The position numbers and the translations under genes were made by a program. Below are positions 34,708 through 47,577 of a DNA stretch of 64,000 nt, piece by piece. The notes beneath the pieces are model-generated. The model was not told the DNA's origin and did not search any database. It saw only the letters and a program-made list of their open reading frames with translations. The stretch's first letter is position 1. Each line of letters begins with the position of its first letter. The stretch spans positions 234,699,770-234,763,769 of the forward strand of contig JAUPFV010000005.1 in assembly GCA_036936605.1 (NCBI GenBank), read 5' to 3'. This DNA comes from Limnanthes douglasii subsp. nivea (taxonomy: Eukaryota > Streptophyta > Magnoliopsida > Brassicales > Limnanthaceae).

Positions 34708-35556
34708 AAATTACTTGAACGCAATTCGGAAGAGAACTAAGCTTTCTCTCTCTAGAATTATTTGTATTTTTTAAGACAATGGAACAGCAAAGTCGAGTTA
34801 AATAACTGTGAAAATAGAAAATATTACCTATGGGAAGATAAACCTGATCATAGCCATGATTAAGGGCTATTAAGCATGAGGATTACGCCCTAAGTAACTT
34901 TCTAGCATAGTAGGTACGAGAATCTAGGAGAAAAAAGATTGAGAGGTCGAACCAGAGCCTGATACGTATCCTACGTTGAAAATTTAATACAAGCATACGC
35001 TTTAATTATCTCACTACACTCCACCTTACAAATTAAATTCACAAAACACTTTACTAAATTACCCTACACCAGAAATAATCCACACCAGAATTTACCACGG
35101 AAGATCAAATATTCAACAAACTTTAAAAAAATATGAAACCAATTCAAAGATGTTTTGAAGAATTCTAGCAAATACACAAATCAAACAGTTCATCAGCTAT
35201 AACCACATCCAAAACAATAGAATCTAAAAGGCCCGCCAGACCTCAAATTGGCTCCCTCAAATGACTTTAACAATTCTTTGCTAGAATGTAAGAGAAATTG
35301 GCAACAAAGCTACAAAGAGAAGAATCAAATTTATCACAACAACTGTAATGGAGACATAAATACAGTCGCATTTCATTCATATGTCAAGAAGAAATGGAAG
35401 ACAAATTGAATTACTAGAATACAAGTTAACAATTCCTTTATTCAATCTATATCCTACTTTAAAGCTCTGCTAACAGAATATAGATGCTTTAATGATCTAT
35501 CGAGTATACAATCAATTATTCCTAATCTTCTTACATATGAAGATAACTACTTATTA

Positions 35557-36378
35557 TTGAGCTTACCTACTCATCAAGATATATTCAACTCTATTAATGC
35601 CTTAATTTCTAACAACATATCTGATGTTGATGGGTTCAACATCAAATTCTACCAGATTGGCCTATTATATCTATTGAACTTTGCTCTTCTATCAGAGCAT
35701 TCTTTAATGGTGCTTATGTTCCAAGTGGGGTGTATGCTATTGTCATTTTTTAATACCTAAAAAGGAAGACCCAAAACTTGGAACAATTATAGACCTATAA
35801 GTCTATGCAATGTGTTCAACGAGATTATATCTAAAATCATTAATGATAGAATTTATATCCTCTTACCCAAGCTCATTTCTGCTGAGAAAAGTGGTTTTAT
35901 CAAGGGTAGATGCATCCGGGAAAATATCTTCCTCACTAAAGAACTTTCCTTTAATATAAATAAGAAAAGTCGAAGAGGAAATTTAATCCTTAAACTAGAC
36001 TCATCTAAGGCCTTTGATAAAGTATATTTTTCATTTATTACGTAAATTATAATTGCCTTTGTCTTTAATTACAGATTCATCAATCTATTCATGAAATCTA
36101 TCAACAATGTTAGATTTTCAATCATACTCAACTGTGAAGCTAAATGATTCTTTAAAACAACGAATGGAATTAGAAAAATGAATCTTTTTTCCTCTAGTCT
36201 ATTCATTCTAGCCCAAGAACTTTTAATAAGAGGCCTCAAAAAATTATTTCAAGATCATCTTAGCTTAAGATACAAAATTCCTAATAATGATATTATACAT
36301 TGTTTATCCTTTGCTGGTGACACTATCATATTTTATAATTGTTCAAAATCAGTGTTTGTATTCTCAATAGATTCTTAA
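35557..36378 (+). pseudogene. LINE reverse transcriptase fragments
   Basis: The translation in three frames gives ISDVDGFNIKFYQ, then NYRPISLCNVFNEIISKI, AEKSGFIKGRCIRENI, LKLDSSKAFDKV and LSFAGDTIIF. These are the successive motifs of plant L1 reverse transcriptase; the catalytic F(A)DD box has become FAGD. Confidence 0.85.
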
Positions 36379-37369
36379 CCAAGTTTCAGAATCAAACTGG
36401 TCAACTAATCAACAAGGAGAAATCCATACACATTCTTCCTACTTCATCTCCAGTCAGCAAATCAAACTAAATTCATCTAATTAATGGATACAAGAAAAGA
36501 AATTTTCCTATGAACTATTTGGGAGCAATCATTCATAATGGAACCACTGTCATCTATTATGAAGGCATAGTCCCAAAATTAAGGAAGAAAGTTCAAGAAT
36601 GGGACAATACCTTACTCTAATTTGGTGGTAGGCTCACTTTTTACCAATCCATCATGCTAGCCATTCCCAATTACCATTTTTAGTACACAATTCTTCCTGG
36701 ATATACTATCAAAAGAATCGAAGCCATCTGCAGTATATATTTGTGGGGCACAATAGAAAACCATAGAGCCATCTCCTAAGCTATCTAGAACAAGCTCTGC
36801 TTTCCCTATAAAGAATGAGGATTAAACATTATAAAATTAAAGACAGTCGGCTCACTTACTCCTACAAACTTTGAAAATAATTTAGAGAAAACTCAAGCTT
36901 ATGGTCTAAATTCACGCATAACATATAATGCTTTACTGCTCATCCTATGCAAGTGAAACTATCTTACAAAAGATCTCAAATTTGGAAGAGGCTTCATGAT
37001 ACAAGAAGCAGTATTGATGGTTTCATCTTCTGGTCTCTTGGTTAAGGAAATTGTGAGTTTTGGCTTGATCGTTGGTTTCATACCAAACCTAATTGACCTT
37101 ACCAATACAAATGATACTTCATAGTACATACAAACCAAAGTCAATACCTTCTGGATCAACGATGAATAGAATCTAGACAGTCTTCTATCTTATGTTACCT
37201 TAATAAACATCAATAGAATCTCTAAACTATCAATCAAGTCTCAACTTACATACAAGATACAATGGACTGCTAATGAGTCAGGGGAATTTTGTTTCCATGA
37301 TACATGGTCAAAGTAACTACATCATTCTTATACTCAAGCATCTGGAATAGAGTCACCCCTATCAAGTTT

Positions 37370-38335
37370 TATTTCTTCTTATGGAGATTTCTCCATAATT
37401 AGGAATTTGTTGACTATGTTCTCCAGTCCAAACACATCACTTTAGTTTCCAAGTGTCAGCACTGTGGTAACAATGAAACTACTCAACATACCTTTGTTCA
37501 ATGCAACCTAGCTTGTGCTGTATGGATTTATTTTAGCAATATGTTCAAAGAAACGATTCACAAGCATATGTCTCTCACTCACAATGTAAGGTTATGACTA
37601 TGGTATGCTCCTAACAAAATTCATATTAGAGAAACTCTGCCCTCAATCATCTACTGGACTCTTTGGAATTACAGAAACAAGAAAAAATTCAACCTTCAGG
37701 AGACTTCTCCTAAAATTTTCATCACTCATATCAAGCATGCTATACTCAAGTTAGATATGACTAACATTCTCAAAAGACACTTTTGGAGAAATGATTCTAG
37801 CATGATATATGAATTTGAATGCTTTTATCATCTAAATCAGGCAATAAAGTTGAAGGAAATACACTGGTCTCCTCCTACTGCTCCTAATCTAAAACTCAAC
37901 ACAAATGCTTCATGTTTGCAATATGGTGAAGCTTTAGGAAGTGATATCATCAGAGACTACAATGGTGATATCAATGCTGCAATTGGAAGAACTTATAGAA
38001 AGCTAAGTCTTATCATAGCTGAGACTCGTGCATTACTTGATGGACTAATCCTATGCAACAAATGAAAATTTCTAATCTGGAGATAAGACTGATTCTTTAT
38101 TACTCTTAAGTATGAACTCTACTAACAAAGCTCTACGGTTTTTTAATCCTACTCTACAATGTTGTAGAATTCTATTTATATCAAACATTTTTATCTCATA
38201 CATCAACAAAGAACAAAACTCTGTTGTAGACTGGCTGGCAAGATGGAAAAATAAATACAAATACAAGATTGATCTATCTGCAAAGCATATACCTAACCAA
38301 CTCAATGCTATGTCTTGCTTGATAGTCTAAAGACT
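37370..38335 (+). pseudogene. LINE zf-RVT and RNase H fragments
   Basis: SKCQHCGNNETTQHTFVQC at about 37450-37510 is a zf-RVT-type zinc motif. 37757-38065 then gives KLNTNASCLQYGEALGSDII, RDYNG and AETRALLDGL, and 38112-38330 gives NKEQNSVVDWLARW, together the RNase H domain found at the end of plant L1-type LINEs. Confidence 0.78.
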
Positions 38336-38381
38336 AATTTTATCAGAACATTCTTCGAGCCTTAACTCTCTAACTTTTACC

Positions 38382-38387
<6 letters not shown>

Positions 38388-38449
<62 letters not shown>
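38388..38449. repeat. (TA)n microsatellite
   Basis: About 30 TA units directly after the LINE RNase H region. Confidence 0.95.
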
Positions 38450-38452
<3 letters not shown>

Positions 38453-39079
38453 TATTTCAACTCAGCTAACTACTGAAATGATTAAACTCACCTAAAAAAT
38501 TCTTGTTTTGCAGGTCTCTTTAGCTCAGATTTATTTCATAGCTACTGATAATCCCTGCAAGCACCTTATCATCTTAAGGTCTTCACAAAGTCTTCTAAAA
38601 TTCTAAAGCAAGCCCCTCTCTTCTCAGTCTGCAGAGTGTTATCTTCTTACCAGTCCTCAAGCTTATCTACACAATCTCTCACTCTTTTAAAAGGTCTCGC
38701 ATCGCCAAGTTCTTTGAATCTCTTCAAATTCTACACTCTCAAAACATTAGTCAATCCTTCTTATTCTAAGGAATTTACTTCCCCTATACTTGGCTGAATT
38801 TAACACACACACACACACATATAAATAAATAAATGAGGTAAGTTACTGATCAAGGTCCGGTCTATAAACTATTATTGATTAAGTTTTAATTCCTTTATAA
38901 AAAGCTATAGATTTAAAAGTTCGCGGTAGCTGGGAAAAAAAATCTAAAATAGCATTAGTTTTGCTTTTCTAAGACGAACAAAACTAGAACAATTCATGAT
39001 TTTTTTTGTAGAAAAAATTGCAAGCCTAGTTAACCGTGGTCTCACATCTACCCGCATATATTATCTAATAATTATATTT

Positions 39080-39620
39080 TACACTCGTTTTGCATGATGT
39101 AGTCTTGCATCATTTATAGCTAGCCTGGTTTTTGCATGATATGGTCTCTCATCATTTGTAGTTTTCCTGGTTTAGCATGATGTGATCTATAATCATTTAT
39201 AGCTGGTCTGGTTTTGTATGATATGGTCTCTCATCATTCATAGTTGACACTGGTTTCTCATGATATATAAGTTGCCCTAATTTTGCATGATATGGTTTCT
39301 CATTATTCAAAGTTGGTCAGTTTTTTTGGCTTCGCATGATACGGTCTCTCATCATTTGTAGTTTGCCTGGTTTCACATATCTAGTCTCTCATCATTTATA
39401 GTTGGATTGGTTTCGTATGATATGGTCTTTCATTATTCATAGTCGGTATGGTTTCTCATGATATATTAGTTGCCATGATTTCATATGGTCTCTCATCATT
39501 CATAGTTGGTCTGGTTCCTCATCATTCATAGCTGTCTTCATCATTCATAGTTGTCTTGGTTTCGTATGACACAGTTTCTCGTCTATGCGTCTCTCGTCTA
39601 TCAGTCTCTCGGTTTTAATT
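39080..39620. repeat. Degenerate minisatellite
   Basis: Eight or more imperfect copies of a unit containing GCATGATATGGTCTCTCATC, CATTCATAGTTGGTCTGGTT and variants, spaced about 40-85 bp. Copies are seen near 39118, 39216, 39286, 39329, 39414, 39475 and 39540. Spacing is irregular, so the array has decayed. No coding frame is associated. Confidence 0.75.
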
Positions 39621-39659
39621 ATCTTATTTATCGTTCGTATATCTCTCGTCTTTTATAAA

Positions 39660-40110
39660 AAAAAAATATTATTAATGGATCTAGTTTTGTTCATATATAA
39701 AAAATAAATTAATAATAGTTTCAGATGTTTTTATTCTAATTACGGTTCCAAAAATGCGGATTTTTGAAAATTAAAATTTAAAAGAAAAAAAGAAAAAAGA
39801 AAATATAAAGGATGATTTTATACGAGAGAATATTTGAAATATTGTAAAACATAATTGAATTATAAATAATAAATAATAAAAATAATTTTTTTTTATAAAA
39901 ATAAAAATAGTAAATAAATAATTGTTTTGTTTTATTCCCATATATATATATATATTCCATTGGGTGTATGAGTTTGAATTTTAATTGATTCACAAAAATT
40001 ACCAAAAAAAGAGAGTATCAAATCCTAATTTTATTTAATTTTAAATATGAAAACCCACAAATAAACCTAAACGTTTCTAATTACTCATAACACGTCTTGA
40101 AATAATAATA
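39660..40110. other. AT-rich spacer
   Basis: Homopolymer-rich A/T sequence with no supportable gene. Confidence 0.5.
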
Positions 40111-40840
40111 ACCAATTTTAAAGGCCAAAGCTATTTCCCCATCATAATTTTTATTTCCTCAATGATTTGAAAAAAATTCCATGTTATTTCCTCCATAAAA
40201 TAAATGACATATTTGCCCTTCTACTCATTTATTCTACCTCTTTCATTTTCAAGAACACCATTAAGTCTCATTTTCCTACCTTCCATCAACTAACCTAACT
40301 CTATTAAATTATTTTTCCCCTCTATTATCCTACCCAGTAACTAGGTAAATCTACTTCTAACCCTAATTTTGATTTCTTTTATCATCTTCTTAACTGTTTT
40401 TTCTTTTTCAGGTCTAAAGGTAGCTTTTAACACTAATTTCGATTTCCTTTCTCATCTTCTTATATGTTCTTTCTTTTTCAGGTCTAAACCACTATAATCG
40501 GTTCATTTCGAATTCGCCAAGGACCGAGGTAAGTTTTGAGGCTTTGAGGTTCTGAGGTAAGTTTTCTAACGTTCGGTTCATTTGTTAGGGAATTTGAGAA
40601 GGTCGATTAACAGTTCTATTTTACATTTCAGGCCTACCGTTGGCGAATCAAAGACTGAAGCATTCGTACGTGGACTGAGATAAGTTCAATTAGGCTGTTA
40701 GATTAGATTAGGGTTCTTGATTGGTAGAAAATTAGGGTTAGATTAGGGTTCTTATGTTTCAATTTGGGTTTTATTATGTTTCGATTAGGGTTTTATGGTT
40801 CGAACATTAGGGTTCGAACATTAGGGTTCGATTTGGCTGC

Positions 40841-41037
40841 AACCACTGTTTTGCTGTTTTTTTAACAGAGAGAATGTGATTTCGAGATGGCCACTCAGAA
40901 TCACATGCTCTCTGTTAAAAAAACAGTAGAACAGTGGTGTTGAAAAATAGGTGATTCCGAGTGGCCATCTCAGAATCACCTGTTTTTCAATTTAAAAAAA
41001 AACATGTGATTCCGAGATGGCCACTCGGAATCACATG
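40841..41037. repeat. Hairpin array upstream of the second PMD gene
   Basis: Three successive inverted repeats share the core GATTCCGAGATGGCCACTC (with small changes) but have different arms. The first (about 40841-40940) has long nested arms including TTTTTTTAACAGAGAG and its complement. The second (40940-40990) has arms starting TTGAAAAATAGGTGATTC. The third (41003-41037) has perfect 14-bp arms CATGTGATTCCGAG/CTCGGAATCACATG. Confidence 0.9.
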
Positions 41038-41269
41038 CTCTCTGTTAAAAAAAACTGTAGAACAATGGTGTATCTTTTTAGGTTTTGATTTGTTGTCCTC
41101 TGCTTTTTCTAGCTTTGTTCCTTATGACTATTTGAGTATGATTTAATGCATTTCTAGTGGATGTTGTTGCTATTCATATACTATAGTGTTATTAATTGCT
41201 TTAAGATTGGTGGTACCCTATTGTGGTTTGAAATGTTTTACATTGTAGATATTGTTTTATGTTTGTAGT

Positions 41270-43204
41270 ATGGGACCAAGAAAGCTACTCAAGAGAATTT
41301 TGTGTGGCTCTTCATAATCCGCTCCAAATACCACAAACAATTCAGATATTGTTGAGACGCTACAACCTTTTCAAATTGTTGCCCCTGATCCTACGTCCCG
41401 TTCGGTTAGACATAATCGGCGCGATGCAAGGAGGGAACCATCTTCGGTTGCAATACCTCAATCAGAATCGGAAGATGATGAAGCTGAGCAAGGCGATAAT
41501 GAAACAACATTAACCGCCGAGAAAGAGTCCTTTTTAGCATGATTTCCGCATATACGCCACTACAAAGGTTTTACGAACCATACGACGTACCATGTTTACT
41601 ATGGCCGAGTAAGTTATTTTGAATATAAGGGTTACTTTAAATATAATCTATAAAATATTGTGCAATTGTTTTTATTTTTCTATAATAACGTTTCTCTTTT
41701 ATGTATCAGGAAAGAGGTGGACGTCCTTTGCGGTTTTTTGCCACGGGAAATGCGGTCAATCATTGGAAGCTGCGGTACCAAACTGGTGTGCGTGAGGTTG
41801 TCGAGTCCACCTCTTTTGGACTATTGTTGGTTGCCCTCCATCGTTGGAGTAGCGAGGTACCTTTGGTAGCCGCTTTCGTAGAACGGTGACATCATGAGAC
41901 GACATCATTTCACTTTTCTTTCGGCGAGATGACCGTCACTTTAGACGATGTGGCCATCATTACCGGGTTACCGATATGCGGTAGATTGTTGGAGGTGCGT
42001 AGAAGCAACGGTGTAGAGGAACGTGCGAAGCTGATACATGATGTTCTCGATGTGCCATACGGGGAAGCTTTAGCGGAGCTCGAACCGTGTAAAGGTATCG
42101 GTCTACGGTTAACTTGGCTAAGAGATTGCTTCTCCAACGAGCGTTTTCAAGACGTAGGTGGTCGATTAAGGAGGATTGATGTTCAACATTGTGCGAAAGC
42201 CTACTTACTTTATCTCTTTGGGTTTTGTCTATTTGTAGACAAAAACGGATATTACGTGAAAGCATATTGGTTACACGTGCTTGATGACCTTGATTCGTTG
42301 GGATCATATGCGTGGGGGATGCATATCCTTGCGGAGCTTTATAGTGGGTTACGTATGGCTTCCAAACATTCTACGAAGACGATGAGTGGATTCGTACAAC
42401 TACTCGAATGCTGGATTTTTGACCATTTCACTCGCTTTCAGGTACCTCATTCGGAGGGATTCTATCCCCATATACCGCACATTTGTACGTGGGCAACACC
42501 CAAACGATACCACTCGTTAGAAGAGTTTGGAGATCTAATTCAATCATATAGATTGACACTTGACCGATTAGATATATACTCGGTACGTTTATATCCTAAC
42601 TTAATTTATCTATTATATTTTTGAATACATTTTAATATATCGTGTTCGGTTGTATTCTATTTCAGGTTATTTTTCAGCCGTACGAGTATTGTCGAATGTT
42701 GAAACCCCTTCACGAGCTTGCGTGGTTTACCGGTGGATTGAAATTCATGGACAAAACTGAGCCGTACCAACCACTTAGAGTTTCCCGTCAGTTTGGATAC
42801 ATCCAATGCTTTGGAGATTTATTTGCAAAACTTGCTCCTAGGCGCGGTCGCTTGTCAAATACGATGATTGACTTTAAAAATGATGTGTGGGAAAATCGGT
42901 ACCAACACATAATACCACCGGAATGTAGAGGAATTCTTATCGAGGAAGGTAATGAGATAAGTACGACCGTACCGGATTACGATAATTGGGTTCGTGAAAC
43001 TCTATGGTACGTAGTTCCTAATGCACCTCGAGAAGAAGATTTTCCTATAGGGGAAAAGCCACAACATTTAACCCACCAAGATAATATCACTGGAGGTTTA
43101 AAATTCTCAACACCTACGAAGATTATGTGGAAGATATGACCGGTGAAGAGTGTCGTACTGCCTTAAGACATTGCATTCATATAAGCAAGGCGTATACAAC
43201 ATGA
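41270..43204 (+). pseudogene. Second plant mobile domain (PMD) gene, decayed
   Basis: Exons 41270-41608, 41710-42582 and 42666-about 43204 read in phase. The PMD core is clear: TTSFHFSFGEMTVTLDD, IITGLPICG, LTWLRDCF, AYLLYLFGFCLF, ECWIFDHFTRF, and PLRVSRQFGYIQ. It is related to the MAIN/MAIL1-type domain and to the PMD gene of MULE-A. Breaks: TAA at 41315-41317, TGA at 41540-41542, TGA at 41887-41889 where the MULE-A copy has a Trp codon (ERWHPE against ER-stop-HHE), and a frame shift near 43100 that changes the C-terminus. Hairpin repeats lie on both sides (40841-41037 and 43349-43387). It may be a small transposon of its own. Confidence 0.82.
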
Positions 43205-43348
43205 AGATGTTTCTTTGTTGATGTTGCTTTGTTTATCGGATGATGTTGCTTTGCTTATCGGATAATGTATGCTATCGTTGTTTATTTTGCTTTGTTTTAA
43301 GTGTTTAAACATTACAATACCAACAACTTTTAATAGAAAGTGACAGAA

Positions 43349-43387
43349 TGCACCTGATTCCGAGATGGCCACTCAGAATCAGGTGCA
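43349..43387. repeat. Hairpin downstream of the second PMD gene
   Basis: Same core as the upstream array (GATTCCGAGATGGCCACTC) but a new arm pair TGCACCT/AGGTGCA, giving 15-bp arms with one mismatch. Confidence 0.88.
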
Positions 43388-43759
43388 ACATTTTTTTTAA
43401 CAAAACACAACTTTAATAAAAAAACAGAGACATTGGACCGGATTCCGAATAACCGTCTAGGAATAAATGCACATTTTTTTCGAAAAATTACATACTATAG
43501 CTTTGCCTTTCTCAATGATTTCATAAGTCAAGAAATAGACAAGAGCATATTTTCGATTTGGAGTTAAAAAGATAAAAAGTCCGAAAGGCCCATAGAGTAA
43601 GAAGCTCAAGAAATGACTAAGTTAACCCATATATCTAAACGCGACTGAGTGGTCTATGTGATTTCTAGGCCGATATTTGCTTCATGTGTGGCAACCAATC
43701 AACCGAAAAGCAGACGATAATCGACAACTGTAACACCCCGTGAAAATCAAATCGGAAAA

Positions 43760-43796
43760 AGAGAGAAAGAAAGAAAGAAAGAAAGAACGAAAGGGA
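43760..43796. repeat. (GAAA)n microsatellite in the FTR 5' leader
   Basis: A run of GAAA units about 40-75 bp before the FTR start codon, so probably in its 5' UTR. Confidence 0.8.
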
Positions 43797-43835
43797 AATC
43801 AAGAAGAAGAAGCACACTTCAATCGAGTAAAAGCC

Positions 43836-46178
43836 ATGGCTCTTCAAGCCTCATTTTGTAGCTTTGGTGCCATCTCCACTCTCTACTCCTCTCCCAGGAT
43901 CTCTCGTCATCGCTCTTTAATCAGAGCTTCAGGTATAAATTCTAACCTTCCGCATTTTTCTCCGTCTGGCCGATGTTAATTCTAGAAATGACTTATGTAG
44001 TTGTTTAGTATCAATATAGTGTTTTCTTGATTTTGCGAGGCTCTTTCAAAGTGTGAACTGATCAAGTCTTCGTTGTATATTTGGTGCCATGGATTGATGA
44101 GGATATCTGTATATGTAATTGTGTTTTGTTACAGTGGAACCATCCGATAAGTCAGTCGAAGTCATGAGGAAATTCTCCGAGCAGTACGCCCGTCGATCCG
44201 GCACCTACTTCTGCGTCGATAAAGGAGTTACTGCTGTTGTTATCAAGGTACTCTCATTCTATACGCCCTATACGATTTAAATTGTAAAGACGGTGTTCAA
44301 TATTGAATAGTGTGCTCTTTAGTTTCATGATAAGTGCTGTTCGTTGACACTCATATCTTTGCGACAGGGATTGGCAGAACATAAAGATTCACATGGTGCA
44401 CCTCTTTGCCCGTGCAGGTTACTTCTTTCTCTACCATCCTACTATTTTTAAGGTTTATTAACATTTGTACATTGGGATCACACAGCAGTAATATGTCTAA
44501 CCGCTAATGTACACTAATTTTTGCAGGCATTATGATGATAAAGCAGCTGAAGTAGGACAGGGTTTTTGGAACTGTCCATGTGTTCCTATGAGAGAGAGGT
44601 ATAGAGTTACTATTTTAATTACTTTATTTTCTATTTTATCAGAAAATTGTACAAATTTGTGGTTACTGAACATTTTCTGTAACCCAAAACCATTAGATTG
44701 TTGGTACTAAGTTTATAGACAACCATAGGTATTACTGGGAGTTGTCTAAACTGTATACAGTGTGTGATGTTGGCAGTTCTACCAAGGAAAAAGAATAATA
44801 GAGGACCATATATTAATTGATTACTAGAGATATGCTCAGGTGTGCTATAAAAGAAGGAAGTTTGAAAGGTGGGTTTAGAAAAGAAATTGGTACCATGTTG
44901 ACTTAATCTAGTAGGACATTGGCGATGTTATTTATCTCTAGAGTTTGAAGTACTAAAAAGTACAACCCAAGGTAGCTACATTAAACCAATTTCGACTTCT
45001 TATTCGAGATGGTAAGTTTTCACTTTAGGTTAAAGTTCGCTCAGCTGTGTGTTGATATCTATATTGTTTGACGGAGTTTGCTAGGTGACACTACGTACAG
45101 TTAGGTGTGGTGCATTAGTTGCATACATATGGTTTTGAACATGACTATATAAATGTGATATTATACGTCCTTAAGAGTTTTTGGCTGGCGAATGAGTCGT
45201 TGAAGTGTATGGAGATGACTGACTACACAAGAGGAAGCCTTTACTATCCTGCAGCCTGCAGGAAAAAGACCGTTGATGCTCCCTGTATGTGGTATATAAA
45301 CAAAAGTATATAAATTAGTAGAGGGTTTTCTCGAGCTTCAAATGCTAAAATATTGGACAAAAGTCGACAGCTAAAAGATATCTTTATCAGTTTACTAGTA
45401 TAGTAGTATCTTTAGTTTATGAGGCATCCTAGTGGATCATGCATTAAGAACATACTGCTAGAAGTAGTGGAGCATGAATTGAAGACGATACACAAAGCGA
45501 TCTATGGTACCTGCTCACTCTACATGATTGGTCGTGATACTACATTGAGAAGAGAGCAATTATGTTATACAGATGCAGGAACTCTTCTTCCTCTAGGAAT
45601 ATTTTGTTCGGGGCTCATAAATATAAAATCCAAATATACCTTCCGGGCTCTATGTTCTGGGAATTGCAAAGAGCATTCCAGAAGCAGTATGCAACTTTGA
45701 CTTTCTATTCCGTTAATTTAGGTGTGTCGATTTGGTTATCTCTAGAACATGGTAGCTATAAAATGTACTTGGCATATGAAGGCTGCTTAAGATGATATTT
45801 AGAAATAAATTGTGTTTTAAGTTCAGTATCATACCAGAACTACAAAAGGAGTCAATCAGTCTTATGAATTTAATTATGGTTGATCTCAGCCTGATAATAA
45901 ATGCTAATTGTTCATGATATCTTGGCAGGAAGGAATGCCACTGTATGCTCTTCTTGACTCCAGATAACGATTTTGCTGGGAAGGAGCAGGTAATAGCAAT
46001 GATTAGTTTTGTGTACACAATTTTCTACCATGTTCAGTTCATCATGTCCATATGTCCAGTCTTAGCTAAGCATAGTACTATATTTCTATTCGCTCTCTCT
46101 ATAACAATTGCGAAATAACTGATTTTCTTGCAGGTTATTACGTTGGAAGAAATCAAAGAAGCAACAGCAAACTACTAA
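43836..46178 (+). CDS. FTRB: Ferredoxin-thioredoxin reductase catalytic subunit, chloroplast precursor
   Basis: Six coding exons with GT-AG borders: 43836-43932, 44135-44247, 44368-44417, 44527-44598, 45929-45989, 46134-46178, giving 145 residues. The first ~32 residues are a Ser/Arg-rich chloroplast transit peptide. The mature part carries the family signatures FCVDKGVTAVVIKGLAEH, CPCRHYDD, FWNCPCVPMRERKECHC and FLTPDNDFAGK. The CPC, CPC and CHC motifs supply the cysteines of the [4Fe-4S] cluster and the adjacent redox-active disulfide. The enzyme takes electrons from ferredoxin and reduces thioredoxins in the stroma, switching Calvin-cycle enzymes on in light. The gene looks intact; intron 4 is long (about 1.33 kb) with no recognised insertion. 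Confidence 0.95.
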
Positions 46179-46801
46179 CGGTTGGTGCATTAAATTTACT
46201 TACTTTTGCATTTGTCTTCCAGATGGCGTGAAAAAAGATGACCTACTCAAATCTGTTATGTGTTTGTAAATCTGTATGCTAATCAGGATCCTTTTTTGTT
46301 TTGCCTATATCTGCCATTTAGCAGCCACAAGTGCTCTGAACAATTTGGAGAAACATATGAACAATGTTTATAGCTGCATTCTTGTTGTATACACAAAAAT
46401 TCTCTGACAAAGGTCAAGTTCTATCCTTAGGATTAGGTTGTGATCCTTTTAATCTTAGTGGCGCTTTCTATAAGGGTGGTTTTTTTTTCAACATTATTAT
46501 CTACCTCCTGGACAATCTAGTCTCCTGATAAGAAGTGTTGCTTTGTAGTCGTTGGATTCTCAATTATAAACTTTAGGGATGTCTTTTTAATATTCTAAAT
46601 TTTATCAATATGATGGAATTTCTATAAAGCAGAAATAAAAATAAAAATAAAAATTAACATGAAAATACAGTCAATATGACTTATTGAAAAACAAATTTTA
46701 CCCTTTTAGTTAAGGTTATTACAAACTATTGGCAGCTAAATCACACATACAATGAAATCCTCAGATTTTCGGCAGGAAACAGCATATAAAGAAAAACAAT
46801 C
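46179..46801. other. Convergent 3' flanks of FTR and SAP genes
   Basis: AT-rich 3' UTR and spacer between two convergent genes; no further gene. Confidence 0.6.
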
Positions 46802-47577
46802 TTAGAAAGCCTTGATAGAAGGCCTATTAGGAGGACTAGCTCGCTTCTCACTATTGCCACAATCCTTGCCCTTTCTTAAGTCCAACCCAGCTATGGCAGT
46901 AGCCACCGCAGCAGCAACGCCCTTGTTACATTCGTGATCAGCCGCGAAGCGATGATTCAGACACACCTTGAGCTTACAAGTCTGGCAGGTCCAATTATTA
47001 GAGAAAGTTAACACCTCTCTACACCTCTTAACAGGGCACCTAGGTTTCTTCTTCTTCTTTGGATCGCAATTTCCAGAATTCTGATGCTTCACTATCATCG
47101 TTTGGACAACATTTTTGTCTAATCCTGTGGTTTCGAAAGACGTAGAACATGTTTCGCAAACAAACACTTTCCTGCTCTTCTCGTCTGGGTTATGGCAATC
47201 ATGCGATTTGTACGATCTATGTTCTAAACAGAATACCTAAACACCGCTTCAAAACTCAAAGATTCAGAAACCTAATTTATATCTCAATCCATAGAATTTC
47301 ACCAAGATTGATGCTTAACAACTAAATTATATTGTCTTATCAGATTTATGGTATCTTAAATAATAGAACTAGCACGATCACTGCATCCCAAAGCAGAGAT
47401 CAAGTTTCGGTAGAGGAAAGTTAGGGTTTATGATCGGAAAAATCACATGTAAAACTTTTGAAACTTTTTTACCTTCTTGCAACCATCGCAGGAAAACGGC
47501 AGAAAATCCAGTTGTTTGCAATCTTCGAGCTGGCAGTGTTTGCCTAAATCTGGAAACGCTTCAGTTCCTCCTCCCAT
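46802..47577 (-). CDS. AN1 zinc-finger stress-associated protein (SAP11/12-like)
   Basis: Two exons on the minus strand, 47473-47577 and 46802-47236, give 179 residues beginning MGGGTEAF. Two AN1-type zinc fingers are seen. The first spans the intron (C15, C20, then [20 protein letters not shown]). The second is [10 protein letters not shown]...[15 protein letters not shown] followed by FAADHEC. The AN1 finger is a zinc-binding fold of plant stress-associated proteins, which bind ubiquitin or partner proteins in stress responses. Two AN1 fingers in a protein this short, with no C2H2 fingers after them, is closer to Arabidopsis SAP12 than to SAP11 or SAP13. The open frames look intact. Confidence 0.9.

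Larger units (their letters stand above)
30870..38387 (+). mobile_element. Decayed L1-type LINE, interrupted
   Basis: In order on the plus strand: an ORF1-like region with a damaged zinc knuckle (to about 31900), then after an insertion between roughly 32385 and 35000, reverse transcriptase (35557-36378), a zf-RVT-like region (about 37370-37550) and RNase H (37757-38335). All are broken by stops. The endonuclease domain expected between ORF1 and reverse transcriptase was not seen. The end is placed at the (TA)n tract, but 3' sequence could continue to the TAAA repeats near 38820. Confidence 0.7.

Noticed and set aside
40690..40830. ATTAGGGTT repeats resembling telomere sequence
   Set aside because: Only a few scattered, non-tandem AGGGTT units in a leader-like region; not the plant TTTAGGG array.
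45119..46018. Several open frames within the FTR gene
   Set aside because: They fall in the long intron 4 or antisense to it and show no recognisable protein motif.
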